From: Candidatus Muiribacterium halophilum
GTDB lineage: Bacteria; Muiribacteriota; Muiribacteriia; Muiribacteriales; Muiribacteriaceae
Assembly: GCA_002869225.1 (NCBI GenBank)
Contig: PKTG01000042.1
Location: forward strand, 1 to 33,956
DNA length: 33,956 nt
Direction: 5' to 3'
Of this stretch, positions 1 to 9,484 are shown in pieces (position 1 is the stretch's first letter; every line of letters starts with the position of its first letter). The notes beneath the pieces were generated by a model. It was not told where the DNA came from and ran no database searches. It saw only the letters and a program-made list of their open reading frames with translations. A program made the translations under genes and the position numbers.

Positions 1-273
1 AACCGGAGCAGTTTCCTCTTCCTGAGGAGTCTCTATATTAATAGTATTGTCTTCTTCAGGTTCTGAAGGAGTATCTGCAATAAAAGAAGAAAGGTCAACG
101 TCTTCTGAATCAGAGGTATCGATCTCGATGACGTTTTCATCCACGCTAACCGGAGCAGTTTCCTCTTCCTGAGGAGTCTCTATATTAATAGTATTGTCTT
201 CTTCAGGTTCTGAAGGAGTATCTGCAATAAAAGAAGAAATGTCAACGTCTTCCGAATCAGAGGTATCGATCTC
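1..273 (-). repeat. 147-bp in-frame tandem repeat in the HEAT-protein tail
   Basis: Bases 1-126 and 148-273 are the same sequence with two mismatches (positions 92/239 and 107/254). The period is 147 bp, exactly 49 codons. The translated unit begins IEIDTSDSED and is rich in acidic residues and proline. The array touches the window edge, so more copies may follow. The copy next to the unique part diverges after about 126 bp. Confidence 0.9.
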
Positions 274-1551
274 AATTATCTTTTCTGTTTCATCTATATT
301 TAAATTATTTTCTGGTATTATACTCTGACTGTTATCTATTGTCTCAAGTTCAGATATAAGGCTATCGAGCTGATCAGCTTCATCGGCTTTATCATCTTCT
401 TTTTCGTTAACAGGAGTAAAGTCGATACTATCATCTACTATTATTGTCTCTTTAGCTTGATTATTTTCCTGACTGGAAGCTTTTTTTATCTCTTCAAGTT
501 CATCACTATCTATCTCTTTTATCATTAATTCTTCTGGAATCTTAGTGATTTCTTCCTCTGGTTCCTGAATATCTTTTATAACATTTATCTCATCGTCGAT
601 TTTTATTTCGTTTATATCTATAGAACTCTTATTTATGTCATCTTTTATCTTTCTTTTTTTGACAAGCATTTCTTCTTTAAGAGGTTTCTCGAGTTCTTTA
701 ATTCCTTTTTCTATCATGTTAAGAACTGATTTTTCTATTTTAGATAATAATTCCAGTTCTTCCTCGTTTTTATAATGTTCAATAAGTATCATCCCTGTAT
801 TAGCAGTAATGATCTTAGCAAGTGCAAATATAGCTGAATCTCTCATCTCTCTTTTTGGTAGTTTTATCATCTTTGCTAGTAGTTCTACTACATTAGATCT
901 TCCATATTTCTGAAGTGCTTTTGCAGCATTTGCAATGACTCTTGGATTCTTATCTCTCAAAAGTGGAACGAGATGTTTATATATTTCTGGTTCTTTAATG
1001 AATTCAAGACACTCAATTGCGTTAGCACGGATTCTCGGATCCTGATCTTTTAAGTATTTTACGAGTAAAGGTATCTCGTTTTTACCACCTATATATCCTA
1101 TTGATTTTACAAGAAAAGATATTACGAACTGATCTGTTTCTCCAAATAATGTTTCTTTAAGATAAGGGAGTATCAATTTGGGTTTAAGACTTGATAGACC
1201 TCTTTTTATTGTGTCAATTTTTATTTTGGCGTTGTCGGATTTTAATAGTTCTACAAATGAATTGAAATCAATATCTTTATGTTTTTTTTCAGATGTTTCT
1301 TCCTGGGGTTCTGATAGATCAACAATATCTTGAGAGTTTATGAGTTTAAATTCATTTAATTTTTCGGTGAACATCTCAATTGCTCTATTAGCATAATATT
1401 TCACTTTATCATCTTCTTCGATTAGGCTTATATCATATAAAGCCTGCACTGAATAAAGCATCTCCTTAGTGAATTTTATTATAGCTTTTTTTCTTATGTC
1501 TGGATCCTTGCTCTCAATATCAATAAAAAATTGATTAATAAACTCAACCAT
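1..1551 (-). CDS. HEAT-repeat protein with acidic repetitive tail (3' end beyond window)
   Basis: An open minus-strand frame runs 517 codons from ATG (1549-1551) to the window edge without a stop, so the gene is partial at its C-terminus. Residues about 90-265 consist of helical pairs typical of HEAT repeats (for example a stretch reading KYLKDQDPRIRANAIECL followed by PLLRDKNPRVIANAAKAL), which normally form a protein-binding solenoid. From about residue 300 onward the chain is very rich in E, D, I, S and T and looks disordered. Its last part is a 49-residue unit repeated in tandem. A G-rich stretch (six G) about 8 bases before the ATG can serve as ribosome binding site. It is divergent from the regulator at 1702. 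No enzymatic motif was seen; a scaffold role is inference only. Confidence 0.85.
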   Translation of the reverse strand, partial: MVEFINQFFIDIESKDPDIRKKAIIKFTKEMLYSVQALYDISLIEEDDKVKYYANRAIEMFTEKLNEFKLINSQDIVDLSEPQEETSEKKHKDIDFNSFVELLKSDNAKIKIDTIKRGLSSLKPKLILPYLKETLFGETDQFVISFLVKSIGYIGGKNEIPLLVKYLKDQDPRIRANAIECLEFIKEPEIYKHLVPLLRDKNPRVIANAAKALQKYGRSNVVELLAKMIKLPKREMRDSAIFALAKIITANTGMILIEHYKNEEELELLSKIEKSVLNMIEKGIKELEKPLKEEMLVKKRKIKDDINKSSIDINEIKIDDEINVIKDIQEPEEEITKIPEELMIKEIDSDELEEIKKASSQENNQAKETIIVDDSIDFTPVNEKEDDKADEADQLDSLISELETIDNSQSIIPENNLNIDETEKIIEIDTSDSEDVDISSFIADTPSEPEEDNTINIETPQEEETAPVSVDENVIEIDTSDSEDVDLSSFIADTPSEPEEDNTINIETPQEEETAPV

Positions 1552-1663
1552 CTGAAAAACCCCCCGCAAAATCAATAAGAGTAATAGAAAAACACCTTAA
1601 AGGTATTCTATTATTGCATTTATCGGTGAAAACTACTTATAAATTAAAAAATTATGTATTAGC

Positions 1664-1692
1664 TTGTTAATTTAAAAGAAAATATATATAAT
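1664..1692 (+). promoter_or_regulatory. Sigma-70-like promoter of the STAND/TPR regulator, probably giving a leaderless mRNA
   Basis: TTGTTA (1664-1669) and a perfect TATAAT (1687-1692) are separated by 17 bases. The ATG of the downstream gene starts only 9 bases after the -10 box, so transcription would begin at or next to the start codon. No Shine-Dalgarno sequence is present before that ATG, which agrees with a leaderless transcript. The rest of the 150-base divergent gap is AT-rich and holds a perfect 11-bp palindrome, ACCTTAAAGGT (1594-1604), that could be an operator. Confidence 0.5.
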
Positions 1693-1701
1693 TTTTTTAA
1701 T

Positions 1702-4416
1702 ATGTATAAATACTCAATTCCTGTACCGCCGGACAATTTTTCTGGAAGAAAAAGAGAATTATCAAAATTGATAGAATATTTTGATACTCAAAAAATCATA
1801 ATAATAGCTGGCATAACCGGTATAGGAAAGACTTCTTTAATATTAAGATTTCTACAGGAAATCGAAAAGATACATATCAATAAACAGTTAGTCTGGATAG
1901 ATGTTTCCGAAGGAATAACTTTAGAGACTTTTTTTTCTCAGATAAATAAATGGCTTATGGATAGAGGTCAGGACTTTTTTGATAAAGTAAATAAAAATAA
2001 AAAAGAGGATTCAAGATCAAAGATCGATGCTTTAATAAATGGAATTGAAATAAATGATATTGTCCTTGCGATAGATAATTTTCATGAAATAGAAAATGAT
2101 GATACAAGGTATTTAATAAAACAGGCAATAAAATTTTTCTCTAAGGGTCGTTTGCTTATATCAACAAGAAAAAGGTTAAAGCTTTCTCCGATAGAAAGAG
2201 TTGATATATTTGAGAGAAGATTAAACGGTCTTTCTTACGATGATAGTCTTGAGCTTATCCACAATCTGATGGAAAAACATGGATATGACATGCCGTCTCA
2301 GCAGACACTCAAAAATATTTATGGAAAGATACAAGGCCATCCTTTTTCTATTAAACTTCTTGTAAGTCTATATATAACTGGAGATATATCGTTGGATGAA
2401 CTTGTTCTTGAAAGTTCTCAGTTTGGTGATGAACTTGAGAATTATATACTTGATTCTCTTTTTAGGACACTTTCAAAAAAAGAAAAGACTTTTCTTACAC
2501 ATTTTTCTGCATTTAATATACCGGTATCCCAGAAGATGATAGAGGATCTGATTGATATATCTAATTTTAATAGTGTAAAAAATAAACTGGTTGAGCTTTA
2601 TTTATTTGAGATGAATAAAGATAAGAAATATTTTATTCATTCGATATTAAAGAATTATTGTCTTTCCAAGCTTAAGAAAAAAGAAAAGATGGACTTGTAT
2701 GCAAGGTTTGCAGAATACTTCTCGAAATATGATGATCTGAACTTTAAATTACAGGCGTTTTATTATTGGTTTGATACTGAAGAAAAAGATAAAGCAATAG
2801 AGTTTTTAATAACATTTATCAAAGATATGTTTAAGCAGGGAAAAAATGAAGAGTTGTTGACAATAATAGAAAATATACTAAAGAGTCATGAGGACAAATA
2901 TCCGATACTCAGTTTTTTCAAGGCTAATATTTATCTTAGATGGGGAAGGTTAAGTGAAGCTATAGAGGTGCTTGATGAACTTACCGGTAAAGTTAAAGAT
3001 AAAAATCTGAAAGCAAATATTTACGAGACTTACGGTCGCTCATATGCACTTATTTCAGAAAATAGTATAGCACTTGAATATTTTGAGAAATCGCTTGAAC
3101 TTTATAAAGAACTTGATAACAAAGAAGGGATCTGTTCATCACTAATTGGTATTGGTGATACATATCGTTTTATGTCGCAATATGATAAGACAATAGAGTT
3201 TTTTAATCAGGCTAAAGAATATCAAAATATGGTCTCGTTAGAATTAAAGGGAAGGATATTAAAAGGTTTTGGTGATATATCTCTTAATCATAGGGATTAT
3301 AATAGTGCTATAAGTTATTATGAAAAAGCAATATCTATATTTTCAGAGATACAGGAAAATTTCTATATAGGTAAGATAAAGCATAATCTTTCTTTGCTTT
3401 ATTTTGAATTGGGTGAACCAGACAAATGTATATCATTACTAAACGAACTACTTGAATATAGGAAGTCTATAAATGATACAGTAGGTCTTGTTTATAATTA
3501 TTCTTTTCTTGGTGAATTATATCTACTTGAGGACGACAATGAAAAGTCCGAAGTACATCTCAGGGAAGGTCTTAAATATATTCAGGAAACCGATGAGAAA
3601 AGAGGTCAGATAGATCTTTATCTTAATCTTATAAGGTTGTATATAGTAAAAAAAGAATACGGTTCTGCAAGAAATATCTTAAGAGAAGCAAGAGAAGCCA
3701 TAGAGGATTTTGAAGGTGTTGAAAAACTCTCACTGATGCTGGATATAGCAGAATATATGATAGAGTTTTTTGATGACAAGAACTTTGAATTAGAAGAACT
3801 TAAGGAGACAAGGCTGGAACTTGAAAAGCAAAGCGAGATCACTTGGGCGCTTCAAGCACTTTTTATAGAGAGGAATCTTGCTTTTAAAAACGATGATAAA
3901 TTTGAACCTGTTAAAAATTTCGAAGAATTGAAAGAAAAAGTCATACCAAATGAGCTTAAGTTCTTTGAAAGGTTATTTAAACTTTCAGAGGATTCAAAGA
4001 AAATATATACCGCAATACTAAATGACGATTCAAAGATGTTGAGCGCATTGGAATATAAAGATCTGGAAAATGAAAGAGATAAATTCGATCTATGGATCGA
4101 TCTTAGTAAAAATGAGATTATTGAAAAGAAAAAAGGCGAGATAAAGGTGCTTAAGAAAAGAACTGTTGCAAATGTTTTTATGTTCTTTTTAAATAATCCT
4201 GGAAGAGAGTTATCTTTTAAAGAGATATTTGAAAACATATGGAAGAGAGAATACGACCCTGAGACTGATGCGATAACTGTAAGGGTCAATATAAGTAGGT
4301 TAAGACAGGCTGTAGAACCAAATCCAAAGACTCCAAAATATATTATTAATGCAAAAGAAAGTGGTTTTTATCTTTTTAATCCGAAAAATTCTTTTGCTCT
4401 TATAAAGAAAGCTTGA
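1702..4416 (+). CDS. STAND-type NTPase/TPR transcriptional regulator with C-terminal OmpR-like winged helix
   Basis: 904 residues. The N-terminus begins like an NB-ARC/AAA module (FSGRKREL). It has a Walker A GITGIGKTS at 37-45, a Walker B strand VLAIDNFH near 121-128 and a sensor-like LLISTRKR at 151-158. Residues about 340-690 are TPR-like helical pairs (motifs such as IYETYGRSYALISENSIALEY). The last about 95 residues match the OmpR/PhoB winged helix, including the recognition-helix pattern DAITVRVNISRLRQAVEP and the wing PKYIINAKESGFYLF. STAND proteins of this kind act as signal-gated switches; the signal and the target genes are unknown. In SARP/AfsR regulators the winged helix is N-terminal and in MalT the C-terminal domain is LuxR-type, so this order is uncommon. 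There is no Shine-Dalgarno; see the promoter just upstream. Confidence 0.85.
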   Translation: MYKYSIPVPPDNFSGRKRELSKLIEYFDTQKIIIIAGITGIGKTSLILRFLQEIEKIHINKQLVWIDVSEGITLETFFSQINKWLMDRGQDFFDKVNKNKKEDSRSKIDALINGIEINDIVLAIDNFHEIENDDTRYLIKQAIKFFSKGRLLISTRKRLKLSPIERVDIFERRLNGLSYDDSLELIHNLMEKHGYDMPSQQTLKNIYGKIQGHPFSIKLLVSLYITGDISLDELVLESSQFGDELENYILDSLFRTLSKKEKTFLTHFSAFNIPVSQKMIEDLIDISNFNSVKNKLVELYLFEMNKDKKYFIHSILKNYCLSKLKKKEKMDLYARFAEYFSKYDDLNFKLQAFYYWFDTEEKDKAIEFLITFIKDMFKQGKNEELLTIIENILKSHEDKYPILSFFKANIYLRWGRLSEAIEVLDELTGKVKDKNLKANIYETYGRSYALISENSIALEYFEKSLELYKELDNKEGICSSLIGIGDTYRFMSQYDKTIEFFNQAKEYQNMVSLELKGRILKGFGDISLNHRDYNSAISYYEKAISIFSEIQENFYIGKIKHNLSLLYFELGEPDKCISLLNELLEYRKSINDTVGLVYNYSFLGELYLLEDDNEKSEVHLREGLKYIQETDEKRGQIDLYLNLIRLYIVKKEYGSARNILREAREAIEDFEGVEKLSLMLDIAEYMIEFFDDKNFELEELKETRLELEKQSEITWALQALFIERNLAFKNDDKFEPVKNFEELKEKVIPNELKFFERLFKLSEDSKKIYTAILNDDSKMLSALEYKDLENERDKFDLWIDLSKNEIIEKKKGEIKVLKKRTVANVFMFFLNNPGRELSFKEIFENIWKREYDPETDAITVRVNISRLRQAVEPNPKTPKYIINAKESGFYLFNPKNSFALIKKA

Positions 4417-4447
4417 TTTATTTTTCAAAAAAATTTATCATTTAATT

Positions 4448-5110
4448 ATGAAAAAGACTATTAGCATATTTTTATTAATGTTCGTTTGTTTCTCAGTACT
4501 TTCACTTCCCTCATATGAATTAGATACCGAGAAACAATTGATAAAGTTTACTACTTATGTATCACCTACTGTATTTGTAATGGATAGTAAGGAGATATCT
4601 GTAAAATACGATTCAAAACTTTTTAATGAAATTGAAAGCAATACAAATCTTGAAAGAAAAGTGTTTAGATATAACGGTGAAAGAATATATATTGATTATT
4701 TTATCGCTGGCTTTTCATGGGAAAGCATGAATTCTTTTCTTGAGATGGAAAGAAATGTTGAGTCTGATCTTTATACCGAAATAATAAAGAAAGCTAAGAA
4801 GAAATATTTTTCTGAATATATAAAGAACTTTAAAAGAGGTTATATAGACGCATCAAAATATTTTAAGAAGACCGAAGATCCAGACAAAATTTTAGAGAAG
4901 ATATTCTTTGTACCGTTTCTAGGAAATGGAAGTCCTGAAGAATATTCCTATGTACTAGGAAGTAGTATCGCAAATAGTTTCTTTCAAAGATATGAAGATT
5001 CTTTAAGGTTTAAGAAGTTAACTTCTAAAGAAATAAAAGAGTTTATTGAAGGCTATTCATATACATTTGGGGTAGTCGCTTATATCAGAACAAGATATGT
5101 TGAAGAATAA
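4448..5110 (+). CDS. Secreted protein of unknown function
   Basis: 220 residues with a clear signal peptide: a basic start (MKK), a hydrophobic core to about residue 17, and a likely cleavage near residue 20 (VLSLPS). The mature part is mixed charged and aromatic, without cysteines or a family motif I recognise. A lysine-rich helix lies near 110-125 and the C-terminal segment contains FIEGYSYTFGVVAYIRTRYVEE in two adjoining parts. It lies 31 bases after the regulator and its end overlaps the endonuclease IV gene by 14 bases, suggesting one transcript. No good ribosome binding site precedes the ATG. It probably functions in the periplasm or outside the cell. Confidence 0.7.
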   Translation: MKKTISIFLLMFVCFSVLSLPSYELDTEKQLIKFTTYVSPTVFVMDSKEISVKYDSKLFNEIESNTNLERKVFRYNGERIYIDYFIAGFSWESMNSFLEMERNVESDLYTEIIKKAKKKYFSEYIKNFKRGYIDASKYFKKTEDPDKILEKIFFVPFLGNGSPEEYSYVLGSSIANSFFQRYEDSLRFKKLTSKEIKEFIEGYSYTFGVVAYIRTRYVEE

Positions 5111-5927
5111 GCTTTTTTTTGGAACAGCTGGAATTCCTCATTCAACACCAAAAAAATCCACCTTGGATGCTATTTCACAAATAAAAAGACTCGGACTAGA
5201 TCTTATGGAGATTGAATTTGTAAGAGGAGTCAGGATGTCCGAAGAGCTCTCTAAAAAGATCAGAGAAAAAAATAAAAAAGAAAATATATTTCTATCATGT
5301 CATTGTCCATATTATATAAATCTTGCTTCAAAAGAGGATGAGAAGATTAAAGCAAGTAGAAAACGAATAATAGATTCAGCCAAAGCACTTTATCTTTGTG
5401 ATGGAAAAAATGTAGTATTTCATGCAGGTTATTATCAGGGACGTGATAAAGAAAAGGTTCTTGAAAAGATCATAAATGAGATAAAGAAGGTAAGAAAAGA
5501 ACTAGATGAAATGGGTTTGGAAAACATAATACTTAGACCTGAACTCACAGGAAAGGCATCGGCTGTTGGAGATGAGTTTGAGCTAGTCAGAATATCAAAG
5601 GAAGTTAAAAACACCTTTCCTTGTATTGACTTTTCACATTACTGGACAAGATATCAGGGTGAAAAGAGTTTTAAAGAGCTTATAGAATTGCTTGCAAAAG
5701 AACTTCCAGAGTTAAAGGATGATCTTCACGGACATATCTCTGGAATAGAATTTACTAATAAGGGAGAGAAGAATCATCTTGTATTTGAAGAAAGTGATTT
5801 TCCATTTAAAGATCTTTTAAGATTATTATTCGAAAATGATTTTAAAGGTACTATTGTATGTGAATCTCCAAATCTTGAGGAAGATGCCATGAAAATGAAA
5901 AAATATTACGAAGGACTTTTTATATGA
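5097..5927 (+). CDS. nfo: Endonuclease IV (AP endonuclease family 2, Nfo-like)
   Basis: 276 residues in a TIM-barrel layout. Metal-ligand positions typical of endonuclease IV are visible: H69 in LSCHCPYYINLAS, H109 in VVFHAGYY, E149 in LRPELTG, D178 and H181 in CIDFSHYWTR, H211/H213 in DLHGHISG and E256 in CESP. The family cleaves the backbone 5' of abasic sites in base-excision repair and binds three zinc ions. The sequence is closer in style to the shorter archaeal/anaerobe branch than to the E. coli enzyme. The ATG overlaps the secreted-protein gene by 14 bases, and the stop overlaps the GH57 gene as ATGA. Function confidence is high; substrate preference is not visible. Confidence 0.88.
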   Translation: MLKNKLFFGTAGIPHSTPKKSTLDAISQIKRLGLDLMEIEFVRGVRMSEELSKKIREKNKKENIFLSCHCPYYINLASKEDEKIKASRKRIIDSAKALYLCDGKNVVFHAGYYQGRDKEKVLEKIINEIKKVRKELDEMGLENIILRPELTGKASAVGDEFELVRISKEVKNTFPCIDFSHYWTRYQGEKSFKELIELLAKELPELKDDLHGHISGIEFTNKGEKNHLVFEESDFPFKDLLRLLFENDFKGTIVCESPNLEEDAMKMKKYYEGLFI

Positions 5928-8395
5928 AAAAATATCTGATTATTCACGGTCATTTTTATCAACCTCCAAGGGAAAACCCATGGATCGCTGAAATAGAAAG
6001 ACAGGATGGAGCTTTTCCTTATCATGATTTTAATGAAAAGATAGATGCGGAGTGTTATACTCCAAATGCTTTTTCAAAATATCTTGATGGTTTTGGAAGA
6101 ATACTTGATATTGTAAATAATTATGATTTTCTTGATTTTAATTTTGGTCCTACATTAATGGGATGGATAAAAAATAAAAATAAGGATACTTATAATAAGA
6201 TAGTAGAGGGGGATCGAGAATCCTGTGAGAGATTAGAAGGGCACGGGAACGCCATAGCTCAGGTCTACAATCATGTCATTATGCCACTGGCTGATAAAAA
6301 ACGAAAAGAGATACAGGTCAAATGGGCTATAAAAGATTTTAAAAGACATTTTGACAGAGATCCTGAAGGAATGTGGCTTGCAGAGACTGCGATCGATATA
6401 GAGACTGTAAAAGTGCTTATTGATAATAATATTAAGTTTACTATACTTTCACCTTATCAGGCCCTTAAATTCAGAGAGATAGGTTCACAGATGTGGAACG
6501 ATGTATCTCAAGGAACAATATCACCTTCAAGACCTTATAGAATATTTGATTATGATAAAAACGGTAAAAGAATAGAGGATAGATATCTGGATGTGTTCTT
6601 TTTTGACAGGATATTATCTCCAGCGGTTAGTTTTGAACATCTTATGAGAGATTCTCAAGTGTTTTTAGATAGAATAGTTCAAGCAGGTGAACATATCGGG
6701 AATGAAGAAATTGTTAATATATCAACAGATGGAGAGACATTTGGACATCACGAACCTTTTGCAAATATGTGCCTGACCGCACTATCCAAAAAGCTAAAGG
6801 ATAGTGAGTATGAATGGGTCAATTATTCATGGTATTTAGCTAAATATCCTCCAAAAGATGAAGTGATCTTAAAAAAAGGCGATTATGGTACTGCATGGAG
6901 TTGCAGTCATGGTGTTGGAAGGTGGTATAGAGATTGTGGATGTACTACTGATTCTCCTGATTACTGGAATCAGAAATGGAGAACCCCGCTTAGAGATGCT
7001 TTCAATCATCTTCAAAAAAAAGCGGATGATATATTTCTGGAAACATTCAATGATCTAACGGATGATCCCTGGACAATGTTTGAGAGATCAATGGACATAA
7101 CGGATCATGAAGGCGATGTCAATGAATTACTTAAGATCAATGCGGATAAGGATTTTGATGAAATCAAAATAAGAAATATTCTTCTTATGCAAAAATATGT
7201 TATGTTCTGTTTTACTTCATGTGGATGGTTTTTTGGAGATATTTCCAGGATAGAACCTGTACAAAACCTGAAATATGCCAAAAAAGCTCTTGATATAATG
7301 AAGATGTATGACAAAGAAGAAGCGGTATTGCTTGAAAAAGAGATGTTATTGATCCTTAGGAATGCAATATCAAATATACCTTCGCAAAAGAACGGTGAAC
7401 ATATATGGAAAAACTCAGTTTTACCTGCAAAGATAAGTGATGATAAGTTTGCAGCATTCTTTATGATAAATCTTCTTGTGACAGATGATAAGGAAGATAT
7501 CAGTATCTTTAATAGACTGATTGCAAGTACATCAGAAGTTAAAGAAATACAAAAAAACGAGAATATAAAAAAGATAATCATGAATATAAAAGTCAAAAAT
7601 GAAGAACTAAATATGGAAAATGAATATTCTGTCTTTGGAATAATCGATAGACCTCATACCTTAGAAGCATATGTATGCAAGAAAGATTACGATAAAATTG
7701 AAATACTTGTTGAAAAGTTTGCAAGTGAGGATTTTAGTAAATATTTTAAAGAACAAAAAATAAGTTATTTTGGACTTGAGCAGATGTTCTATGACCAGAA
7801 AGAGTTTCTTGCCAAAAGGCTGTTTGAGAATATAGAAAAAAATATTTCGGAAAAATATAGAATTATATATGATGAAAATATACAAAATATAAGGACTATG
7901 CTTGGAATCGGAATTGAACCACCTTATTTTCTGATACCGCCTATATCTCTTACTTTAAAAGAGGATATCACAAGACTTTTTGAAAGCTTCTGTGAAAATA
8001 ACAGTAAGGAGCTTTATGAAAAAATAATAGATGATTCACTTCTTTTTAAGAGAATAAATACCCAACATGATGATTTTTTAGAAGTGCTTTTCGAAAGAAA
8101 GATATCAGAAAAATTTTCCGTTTACTTCAAAAGTGATGATCTTTCCATTCTTGATAATATAATGGAACTTTTCAGATTATCATGGGATATAGATATCACT
8201 CTTGTGCTTGATAGAGAAAAGAATATGGTATTTTCAAGACTTAGAGAGTATATGAAAGAAAAAGAGTTGCTTATAAAAGAAGATAGACTTTCCGAGATGG
8301 ATTTTAATGGAATACTTAAAGTTGTAAATATTGCTGAAGCTTTAAATATGAATATTGATGAGCTTAGAAATTCACTGAATCCGTTTAAGAAGTGA
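5924..8395 (+). CDS. Glycoside hydrolase family 57 protein with DUF3536-type C-terminus
   Basis: 823 residues. The N-terminus IIHGHFYQPPRENPW is the GH57 first signature, GNAIAQVYNHVIMPL resembles the second, WLAETA carries the expected nucleophile E154, and STDGETFGHHE carries the expected acid D269. A cysteine-rich segment follows (SCSHGVGRWYRDCGC near 325-340), then a long mainly helical C-terminal region as in DUF3536-containing GH57 proteins. The family handles alpha-glucans (amylase, branching enzyme, 4-alpha-glucanotransferase); the exact activity cannot be set from sequence. There is no signal peptide, so it is probably cytoplasmic and may act on storage glycogen. It starts by ATGA overlap with nfo and converges with the minus-strand glycosyltransferase, overlapping it by 24 bases. 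Confidence 0.85.
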   Translation: MKKYLIIHGHFYQPPRENPWIAEIERQDGAFPYHDFNEKIDAECYTPNAFSKYLDGFGRILDIVNNYDFLDFNFGPTLMGWIKNKNKDTYNKIVEGDRESCERLEGHGNAIAQVYNHVIMPLADKKRKEIQVKWAIKDFKRHFDRDPEGMWLAETAIDIETVKVLIDNNIKFTILSPYQALKFREIGSQMWNDVSQGTISPSRPYRIFDYDKNGKRIEDRYLDVFFFDRILSPAVSFEHLMRDSQVFLDRIVQAGEHIGNEEIVNISTDGETFGHHEPFANMCLTALSKKLKDSEYEWVNYSWYLAKYPPKDEVILKKGDYGTAWSCSHGVGRWYRDCGCTTDSPDYWNQKWRTPLRDAFNHLQKKADDIFLETFNDLTDDPWTMFERSMDITDHEGDVNELLKINADKDFDEIKIRNILLMQKYVMFCFTSCGWFFGDISRIEPVQNLKYAKKALDIMKMYDKEEAVLLEKEMLLILRNAISNIPSQKNGEHIWKNSVLPAKISDDKFAAFFMINLLVTDDKEDISIFNRLIASTSEVKEIQKNENIKKIIMNIKVKNEELNMENEYSVFGIIDRPHTLEAYVCKKDYDKIEILVEKFASEDFSKYFKEQKISYFGLEQMFYDQKEFLAKRLFENIEKNISEKYRIIYDENIQNIRTMLGIGIEPPYFLIPPISLTLKEDITRLFESFCENNSKELYEKIIDDSLLFKRINTQHDDFLEVLFERKISEKFSVYFKSDDLSILDNIMELFRLSWDIDITLVLDREKNMVFSRLREYMKEKELLIKEDRLSEMDFNGILKVVNIAEALNMNIDELRNSLNPFKK

Positions 8396-9484
8396 TCTAA
8401 ACTCTTTGTTGTTTTGCTCTATATTGTTTATCGCTTTTGAATTATCTACTTTTATTGGTAGTTGTATGTTTTTTATTATATCTATTAAGTCAGTATAGTC
8501 TTTAAAAATCAAAGCGCTGTCAGACAATCCTGATATTTTACGGATTGCTTCATCTTTTCCGATTATAAGGTTTCCAGCATATGCAGCTTGTATGAGTTTT
8601 AGATTTATTCCACTTGGATTTTTAACAGGGGATAGAAAAATACTGTTTTCTTTGAAAAGATCATAGGTCGTCTCAGGATTTCTTATTATTTTAAGGTTTT
8701 TATTTTTACTTTTAATTTCAGGGATGTTTCTTCCTGCTATTGTGAAAGTTATATTCCTAAATTCATCTGATAATCTGCAAAAAATTCTTAAAGCTGATCT
8801 GTTTAAGGGCCAATTAAAATTACCTGTAAAAAGAATTGATTTTTGCTCGTGTATAGTTGGAGAGTCTATAGGTCTTATCATAGGGTGTGGAATATGGTTG
8901 AAAATGTTTTTTGCGATAACGTTGAGACTATCAGGAAGCGGACCTGTGATAACCTTTTTGATATCCGGATTTGATATGATCTCTTTTTCTAATGAAAAGA
9001 TATTTTCCATTTCTCTTTTATAAATAAACTTTTTTAAAGGGTTCTTACATTCTTTTATATAGTGCTTTAAAAATTCTGAGTGAATATTATGAAAATCTAT
9101 TATTATGTGATTACTCTCAACAAGATCTATATAATGATATGAAAAAAAAGAATCAAGATAAGCAATATCATATTTTTCTTTTTTCTTTAATAGTGATTCT
9201 AATGGTTTGGAGTAAAACCTTTTATAATAGATACCCTTTGAAAACAAATTTAATGGACTAAGATTTGACAGTCTGAAATCTTTATAAATAGGAAAAAGAT
9301 TTAATCTATTATATTTTCTTTTAAGGTCAAGAAGATACTCCATCTCCTCTTTATTTGAGTAAAAACAGAAAAAGTCACAACTTGAAGATTTTTAGAACAG
9401 TATATCCAAGGTGTGACTTATCTTTATTCCGCTACCACCTGTCTTTTCAGATGGGATATATGGACTTACAAGAAGTGATCTCAT
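8372..9484 (-). pseudogene. GT-B glycosyltransferase (family 4-like) interrupted by an in-frame TAA
   Basis: The intact-looking part (ATG at 9341-9343, 323 residues) has GT-B features: a nucleotide-binding start ILFTGNFNWPLNRSAL, FTIAGRNIP, and the donor-binding SPVKNPSGINLKLIQAAYAG. It lacks the usual first Rossmann strand. That strand is found in the same frame upstream: ATG at 9482-9484 begins MRSLLVSPYIPSEKTGGSGIK, a classic GT-B N-terminus with a glycine loop, and overlaps the preceding gene as ATGA. A TAA at 9392-9394 (codon 31) separates the two. The full frame would be 370 codons. Either a nonsense mutation, a sequence error, or an N-terminally truncated product from 9343. A purine-rich AAAGAGGAG directly abuts the internal ATG, too close for a normal start. 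Likely role if intact: sugar transfer for surface polysaccharide. Confidence 0.8.

Noticed and set aside
7105-7596. 163-codon minus-strand frame inside the GH57 gene
   Set aside because: Complete overlap with a well-conserved GH57 protein; amino-acid composition is that of an antisense shadow.
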